Positions 54,801 to 64,000 of a stretch of DNA of 64,000 nucleotides are shown here, in pieces (position 1 is the stretch's first letter; every line of letters begins with the position of its first letter). The stretch is from positions 100,871 to 164,870 of the forward strand of contig NW_027479285.1 in NCBI RefSeq assembly GCF_051014685.1. Direction: 5' to 3'. The notes beneath the pieces were generated by a model. The model saw only the letters and a list, made by a program, of their open reading frames with translations. It ran no database searches and had not been told where the DNA came from. Origin of the DNA: Ptiloglossa arizonensis. Its lineage: Eukaryota > Arthropoda > Insecta > Hymenoptera > Colletidae. Made by a program: the position numbers and the translations under genes.

Positions 54801-57800
54801 ATGCGTTATAGGATATACGTTATACGTTATACGTTGTACGTTATACGTTATACGTTATGCGTTATAGGATATACGTTATACGTTATACGTTGTACGTTAT
54901 ACGTTATACGTTATACGTTATACGTTATACGTTATACGTTATACGTTATACGTTATACGTTATACGTTATACGTTATACCTTATACGTTATACGTTATAC
55001 GTTATACGTTATACGTTATACGTTATACGTTATACGTTATACGACAACGTTATACGTTATACGTTATACGTTATACGTTATACGTTATACGTTATACGTT
55101 ATACGTTATACTTATACGTTATACGTTATACATTATACGTTATACGTTATACGTTATACGTTATACGTTATACGTTATACGTTATACGTATACGTTATAC
55201 GACATACGTTATACGTTATACGTTATACGTTATACGTTATACGTTATACGTTATACGTATACGTTATACGTTATACGTTATACGTTATACGTTATACGTT
55301 ATACGTTATACGTTATACGTTATACGTTATACGTTATACGTTATGCGTTATAGGATATACGTTATACTTTATACGTTATACTTATACGTTATACGTTATA
55401 CGTTAACGTTATACGTATACGTTATACGTTATACGTTATGCGTATACGTTATACGTTATACGTTATACGTTATACGTTATACGTTATGCGTTATAGGATA
55501 TAAGTTATACGTTATACGTTATACGTTATACGTTGTACGTTATACGTTATACGTTGTACGTTATACGTTATACGTCATACGTTATACGTTATACGTTATA
55601 CGTCATGCGTTATAGGATATACGTTATACGTTATACGTTGTACGTTTATACGTTTATACGTTATACGTTATACGTTATACGTTATACATTATACGTTATA
55701 CGTTATACGTTATACGTTATACGTTATACGTTATACGTTATACGACATACGTTATACGTTATACGTTATACGTTATACGTTATACGTTATACGTTATACG
55801 TTATACGTTATACGTTATACGTTATACGTTATACGTTATACGTAATACGTTATACGTTATACGTTATACGGTATACGTTATACGTTATACGTTATACGTT
55901 ATACGTTATACGTTATACGATATACGTAATATGTAATACGTTATACGTTATACGTTATACGTTATACGACATACGTTATACGTTATACGTTATACGTTAT
56001 ACGTTATACGTTATACGTTATACGTTATACGTTATACGTTATACGTTATACGTAATACGTTATACGTTATACGTTATACGTTATACGTTATACGTTATAC
56101 GTTATACGTTATGCGTTATAGGATATACGTTATACGTTATACGTTGTACGTTATACGTTATACGTTATACGTTATACGTATACGTTATACGTTATACATT
56201 GTACGTTATACGTTATACGTTATACGTTATACGTTATACGTTATACGTTATACGTTATACGTTATACGTTATACGTTATACGTTATACGTTATACGTTAT
56301 ACGTTATACCTTATACGTTATACGTTATACGTTATACGTTATACGTTATACGTTTATACGTTATACGACATACGTTATACGACATACGTTATACGTTATA
56401 CGTTATACGTTATACGTTATACGTTATACGTTATACGTTATACGTTATACGTTATACGTTATACGTAATACGTTATACGTTATACGTTATACGTTATACG
56501 TTATACGTTATACGTTATACGTTATACGTATACGTTATACGTTATACGTTATACGTTATACGTTATACGTTATACGTTATACGTTATACGTTATACGTTA
56601 TACGTTATACGTTATACGTAATACGTTATACGTTATACGACATACGTTATACGTTATACGTTATACGTTATACGTTATACGTTATACGTTATGCGTTATA
56701 GGATATACGTTATACGTTATACGTTGTACGTTATACGTTATACGTTATGCGTTATAGGATATACGTTATACGTTAAACGTTGTACGTTATACGTTATACG
56801 TTATACGTTATACGTTATACGTTATACGTTATACGTTATACGTTATACGTTATACGTTATACGTTACACGTTATACGACATACGTTATACGTTATACGTT
56901 ATACGTTATACGTTATACGTTATACGATATACGTTATACGTTATACGTTATACGTTATACGTTATACGACATACGTTATACGTTATACTTATACGTTATA
57001 CGTTATACGTTATACGTTTATGCGTTATAGGATATACGTTATACGTTATACGTTGTACGTTATACGTTATACGTTATGCGTTATAGGATATACGTTATAC
57101 GTTATACGTTGTACGTTATACGTTATACGTTATACGTTATACGTTATACGTTATACGTTATACGTTATACGTTATACGTTATACGTTATACGTTATACGT
57201 TATACCTTATACGTTATACGTTATACGTTATACGTTATACGTTATACGTTATACGTTATACGACATACGTTATACGTTATACGTTATACGTTATACGTTA
57301 TACGTTATACGTTATACGTTATACGTTATACGTTATACGTTATACGTTATACATTATACGTTATACGTTATACGTTATACGTTATACGTTATACGTTATA
57401 CGTTATACGTTATACGTTATACGACATACGTTATACGTTATACGTTATACGTTATACGTTATACGTTATACGTTATACGTTATACGTTATACGTTATACG
57501 TTATACGTTATACGTTATACGTTATACGTTATACGTTATACGTTATACGTTATACGTTATACGTTATACGTTATACGTTATGCGTTATAGGATATACGTT
57601 ATACGTTATACGTTATACGTTATACGTTATACGTTATACGTTATACGTTATACGTTATACGTTATACGTTATACGTTATACGTTATGCGTTATACGTTAT
57701 ACGTTATACGTTATACGTTATACGTTATACGTTATGCGTTATAGGATATAAGTTATACGTTATACGTTATACGTTATACGTTGTACGTTATACGTTATAC

Positions 57801-60800
57801 GTTGTACGTTATACGTTATACGTCATACGTTATACGTTATACGTTATACGTCATGCGTTATAGGATATACGTTATACGTTATACGTTGTACGTTATACGT
57901 TATACGTTATACGTTATACGTTATACGTTATACATTATACGTTATACGTTATACGTTATACGTTATACGTTATACGTTATACGTTATACGACATACGTTA
58001 TACGTTATAACGTTATACTTATACGTTATACGTTATACGTTATACGTTATACGTTATTACGTTATACGTTATACGTTATACGTAATACGTTATACGTTAT
58101 ACGTTATACGGTATACGTTATACGTTATACGTTATACGTTATACGTTATACGTTATACGATATACGTAATATGTAATACGTTATACGTTATACGTTATAC
58201 GTTATACGACATACGTTATACGTTATACGTTATACGTTATACGTTATACGTTATACGTTATACGTTATACGTTATACGTTATACGTTATACGTAATACGT
58301 TATACGTTATACGTTATACGTTATACGTTATACGTTATACGTTATACGTTATACGTTATACGTTATGCGTTATAGGATATACGTTATACGTTATACGTTG
58401 TACGTTATACGTTATACGTTATACGTTATACGTTATACGTTATACGTTATACATTGTACGTTATACGTTATACGTTATACGTTATACGTTATACGTTATA
58501 CGTTATACGTTATACGTTATACGTTATACGTTATACGTTATACGTTATACGTTATACGTTATACGTTATACCTTATACGTTATACGTTATACGTTATACG
58601 TTATACGTTATACGTTATACGTTATACGACATACGTTATACGTTATACGTTATACGTTATACGTTATACGTTATACGTTATACGTTATGCGTTATAGGAT
58701 ATACGTTATACGTTATACGTTGTACGTTATACGTTATACGTTATACGTTATACGTTATACGTTATACGTTATACGTTATACGTTATACGTTATACGTTAT
58801 ACGTTATACGACATACGTTATACGTTATACGTTATACGTTATACGTTATACGTTATACGTTATACGTTATACGTTATACGTTATACGTTATACGTTATAC
58901 GTTATACGTTATACGTTATACGTTATACGTTATACGTTATACGTTATACGTTATACGTTATGCGTTATAGGATATACGTTATACGTTATACGTTATACGT
59001 TATACGTTATACGTTATACGTTATACGTTATACGTTATACGTTATACGTTATACGTTATGCGTTATACGTTATACGTTATACGTTATACGTTATACGTTA
59101 TACGTTATGCGTTATAGGATATAAGTTATACGTTATACGTTATACGTTATACGTTGTACGTTATACGTTATACGTTGTACGTTATACGTTATACGTCATA
59201 CGTTATACGTTATACGTTATACGTCATGCGTTATAGGATATACGTTATACGTTATACGTTGTACGTTATACGTTATACGTTATACGTTATACGTTATACG
59301 TTATACATTATACGTTATACGTTATACGTTATACGTTATACGTTATACGTTATACGTTATACGACATACGTTATACGTTATACGTTATACGTTATACGTT
59401 ATACGTTATACGTTATACGTTATACGTTATACGTTATACGTTATACGTTATACGTAATACGTTATACGTTATACGTTATACGGTATACGTTATACGTTAT
59501 ACGTTATACGTTATTCGTTATACGTTATACGATATACGTAATATGTAATACGTTATACGTTATACGTTATACGTTATACGACATACGTTATACGTTATAC
59601 GTTATACGTTATACGTTATACGTTATACGTTATACGTTATACGTTATACCGTTATACGTTATACGTAATACGTTATACGTTATACGTTATACGTTATACG
59701 TTATCGTTATACGTTATACGTTATGCGTTATAGGATATACGTTATACGTTATACGTTGTACGTTATACGTTATACGTTATACGTTATACGTTATACGTTA
59801 TACGTTATACATTGTACGTTATACGTTATACGTTATACGTTATACGTTATACGTTATACGTTATACGTTATACGTTATACGTTATACGTTATTCGTTATA
59901 CGTTATACGTTATACGTTATACGTTATACCTTATACGTTATACGTTATACGTTATACGTTATACGTTATACGTTATACGTTATACGACATACGTTATACG
60001 TTATACGTTATACGTTATACGTTATACGTTATACGTTATACGTTATGCGTTATAGGATATACGTTATACGTTATACGTTGTACGTTATACGTTATACGTT
60101 ATACGTTATACGTTATACGTTATACGTTATACGTTATACGTTATACGTTATACGTTATACGTTATACGATATACGTTATACGTTATACGTTATACGTTAT
60201 ACGTTATACGTTATACGTTATACGTTATACGTTATGCGTTATAGGATATACGTTATACGTTATACGTTATACGTTGTACGTTATACGTTATACGTTATAC
60301 GTTATACGTTATACGTTATACATTATACGTTATACGTTATACGTTATACGTTATACGTTATACGTTATACGTTATACGTTATACGTAATACGTTATACGT
60401 TATACGTTATACGTTATACGTTATACGTTATACGTTATACGTTATACGTTATACGTTATACGTTATACGTTATACGTTATACGTTATACCTTATACGTTA
60501 TACGTTATACGTTATACGTTATACGTTATACGACATACGTTATACGTTATACGTTATACGTTATACGTTATACGTTATACGTTATACGTTATGCGTTATA
60601 GGATATACGTTATACGTTATACGTTGTACGTTATACGTTATACGTTATACGTTATACGTTATACGTTATACGTTATACGTTATACGTTATACGTTATACG
60701 TTATACGTTATACGTTATACGTTATACGACATACGTTATACGTTATACGTTATACGTTATACGTTATACGTTATACGTTATACGTAATACGTTATACGTT

Positions 60801-63800
60801 ATACGTTATACGTTATACGTTATACGTTATACGTTATACGTAATATGTAATACGTCATACGTTTTACGTTAATCGTTATACGTTATACGTTATATGTTAT
60901 ACGTTATACGTTATACGTTATACGTTATACGTTATACGTTATACGTTATACGACATACGTTATACGTTATACGTTATACGTTATACGTTATACGATATAC
61001 GTTATACGTATACGTTATACGTTATACGTTATACGTTATACGTTATACGTTATACGTTATGCGTTATAGGATATACGTTATACGTTATACGTTATACGTT
61101 GTACGTTATACGTTATACGTTATACGTTATACGTTTATACGTTATACTTTATACGTTATACGTTATACGTTATACGTTATACGTTATACGTTATACGTTA
61201 TACGTATACCGTATACGTTATACGTTATACGTTATACTTTATACGTCATACGTTATACGTTATACCTTATACGTTATACGTTATACATTATACGTTATAC
61301 GTTATACGTTATACGTTATACGTTATACGTTATACGTTATACGTTATACGTAATACGTTATACGTTATACGTTATACGTTATACGTTATACGTTATACGT
61401 TATACCTTATACGTTATACGTTATACGTTATACGTTATACGTTATACGTTATACGTTATACGTTATACGTTATACGTTATACGTTATACGTTATACGTTA
61501 TACGTTATACGTTATACGTTATACGTTATGCGTTATAGGATATACGTTATACGTTATACGTTGTACGTTATACGTTATACGTTATACGTTATACGTTACG
61601 TTATACGTTATACGTTATACGTTATACGTTATACGTTATACGTTATCGTTATACGACATACGTTATACGTTATACGTTATTACGTTGTATGTTATACGTT
61701 ATGCGTTATAGGATATACGTTATACGTTATACGTTGTACGTTATACGTTATACGTTATACGTTATACGTTATACGTTATACATTATACGTTATACGTTAT
61801 ACGTTATACGTTATACGTTATACGTTATACGTTATACGTTATACGTTATACGTTATACGTTATACGTTACACGTTATACGACATACGTTATACGTTATAC
61901 GTTATACGTTATACGTTATACGTTATACGATATACGTTATACGTTATACGTTATACGTTATACGTTATACGACATACGTTATACGTTATACGTTATACGT
62001 TATACGTTATACGTTATACGTTATACGTTATACGTTATACGTTATACGTTATACGTTATACGTAATACGTTATACGTTATACGTTATACGTTATACGTTA
62101 TACGTTATACGTTATACGTTATGCGTTATAGGATATACGTTATACGTTATACGTTGTACGTTATACGTTATACGTTATACGTTATACGTTATACGTTATA
62201 CGTTATACGTTATACATTGTACGTTATACGTTATACGTTATACGTTATACGTTATACGTTATACATTATACGTTATACGTTATACGTTATACGTTATACG
62301 TTATACGTTATACGTTATACGTTATACGTAATACGTTATACGTATACGTTATACGTTATACGTTATACGTTATACGTTATACGTTATACGTTATACGTTA
62401 TACGTTATACGTTATACGTTATAGTTATACCTTATACGTTATACGTTATACGTTATACGTTATACGTATACGACATACGTTATACGTTATACGTTATACG
62501 TTATACGTTATACGTTATACGTTATACGTTATGCGTTATAGGATATACGTTATACGTTATACGTTGTACGTTATACGTTATACGTTATACGTTATACGTT
62601 ATACGTTATACGTTATACGTTATACGTTATACGTTATACGTTATACGTTATACGTTATACGTTATACGACATACGTTATACGTTATACGTTATACGTTAT
62701 ACGTTATACGTTATACGTTATACGTAATACGTTATACGTTATACGTTATACGTTATACGTTATACGTTATACGTTATACGTAATAGTAATACGTCATACG
62801 TTTTACGTTAATCGTTATACGTTATACGTTATATGTTATACGTTATACGTTATACGTTATACGTTATACGTTATACGTTATACGTTATACGACATACGTT
62901 ATACGTTATACGTTATACGTTATACGTTATACGATATACGTTATACGTTATACGTTATACGTTATACGTTATACGTTATACGTTATACGTTATACGTTAT
63001 GCGTTATAGGATATACGTTATACGTTATACGTTATACGTTGTACGTTATACGTATACGTTATACGTTATACGTTATACGTTATACATTATACGTTATACG
63101 TTATACGTTATACGTTATACGTTATACGTTATACGTTATACGTTATACGTTATACGTAATACGTTATACGTTATACGTTATACGTTATACGTCATACGTT
63201 ATACGTTATACCTTATACGTTATACGTTATACATTATACGTTATACGTTATACGTTATACGTTATACGTTATACGTTATACGTTATACGTTATACGTAAT
63301 ACGTTATACGTTATACGTTATACGTTATACGTTATACGTTATACGTTATACCTTATACGTTATACGTTATACGTTTTACGTTATACGTTATACGTTATAC
63401 GTTATACGACATACGTTATACGTTATACGTTATACGTTATACGTTATACGTTATACGTTATACGTTATACGTTATACGTTATGCGTTATAGGATATACGT
63501 TATACGTTATACGTTGTACGTTATACGTTATACGTTATACGTTATACGTTATACGTTATACGTTATACGTTATACGTTATACGTTATACGTTATACGTTA
63601 TACGACATACGTTATACGTTATACGTTATACGTTGTATGTTATACGTTATGCGTTATAGGATATACGTTATACGTTATACGTTGTACGTTATACGTTATA
63701 CGTTATACGTTATACGTTATACGTTATACATTATACGTTATACGTTATACGTTATACGTTATACGTTATACGTTATACGTATACGTTATACGTTATACGT

Positions 63801-64000
63801 TATACGTTATACGTTACACGTTATACGACATACGTTATACGTTATACGTTATACGTTATACGTTATACGTTATACGATATACGTTATACGTTATACGTTA
63901 TACGTTATACGTTATACGACATACGTTATACGTTATACGTTATACGTTATACGTTATACGTTATACGTTATACGTTATACGTTATACGTTATACGTTATA
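48794..64000 (-). repeat. Satellite in inverted orientation: palindrome right arm
   Basis: Reverse complement of 48793 back to about 33596, preserving the order of rare variants. For example, the landmark at 48490-48610 returns at 48980-49110 with one T missing, and the AACATACAACG sites at about 33950 and 35890 return as GTTGTATGTT near 63635 and 61685. It differs from the left arm chiefly by single-base gains and losses (GTTTATACG, GTATACG, ACTTATACG), dense from about 49.1 to 58 kb, sparse from about 58.1 to 61 kb, and moderate after. No gene or other insert is present. Long + strand open frames are repeat translations. Confidence 0.95.

Noticed and set aside
49029..63299. Long plus-strand repeat-protein frames
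   Set aside because: Same artefact on the inverted arm. The strand switch reflects the inversion, not new genes.
1..64000. CRISPR array
   Set aside because: Repeats are contiguous 7-mers with no unique spacers, and the hosting element is a eukaryotic LINE.
1..64000. Canonical telomere
   Set aside because: ATAACGT/ACGTTAT is not TTAGG or a known insect variant and lacks a G-run strand. Location cannot be inferred from sequence alone.

Overview
The window is almost entirely a 7-bp tandem satellite (unit ATAACGT on the + strand in the left three quarters, ACGTTAT on the right). It is interrupted by one insert, a non-LTR retrotransposon of the R1 clade on the minus strand at about 10,840-15,984. 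No host gene, tRNA, rRNA or CRISPR array is visible. The R1-type ORF1 and ORF2 and the short polyadenylated insertion point to an arthropod genome, most likely an insect. The resemblance of ORF2 to R1-like elements common in ants and other Hymenoptera is an impression from memory, not a search result.

Layout. 1-10,839: satellite, including two copies of a 2,667-bp block repeated at an exact 3,351-bp offset. 10,840-15,984: retrotransposon, reading right to left as a possible 5' hairpin, ORF1 (gag-like, three zinc knuckles), a TAATG stop-start overlap, ORF2 (endonuclease, reverse transcriptase, C-terminal zinc knuckle, broken by one frameshift), a 3' UTR packed with strong hairpins, and a 20-nt poly(A). 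15,985-48,793: satellite in the same orientation with higher-order repeats (periods of about 931, 1,953, 2,230-2,260 and 6,510-6,530 bp) and a disordered patch at 17,050-17,215. 48,794-64,000: the satellite abruptly switches strand and replays the left side in reverse complement, variant for variant, to the edge of the window. This makes an essentially spacer-less palindrome with arms of at least 15.2 kb.

Why open reading frames abound. The ACGTTAT strand has no stop codon in any frame, and 7 is coprime to 3. All three frames therefore give the same cyclic heptapeptide (Y-V-I-R-Y-T-L). Long apparent proteins here are products of the repeat, not genes. Their switch from minus to plus strand at 48.8 kb is the inversion.

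The most interesting points are the satellite-embedded R1-clade element (hairpin cascade, start-codon hairpin, UAAUG coupling, 3' end resembling its target) and the giant palindrome. The right arm carries many single-base indels absent from the left, so the palindrome may be a fold-back read or assembly artefact.
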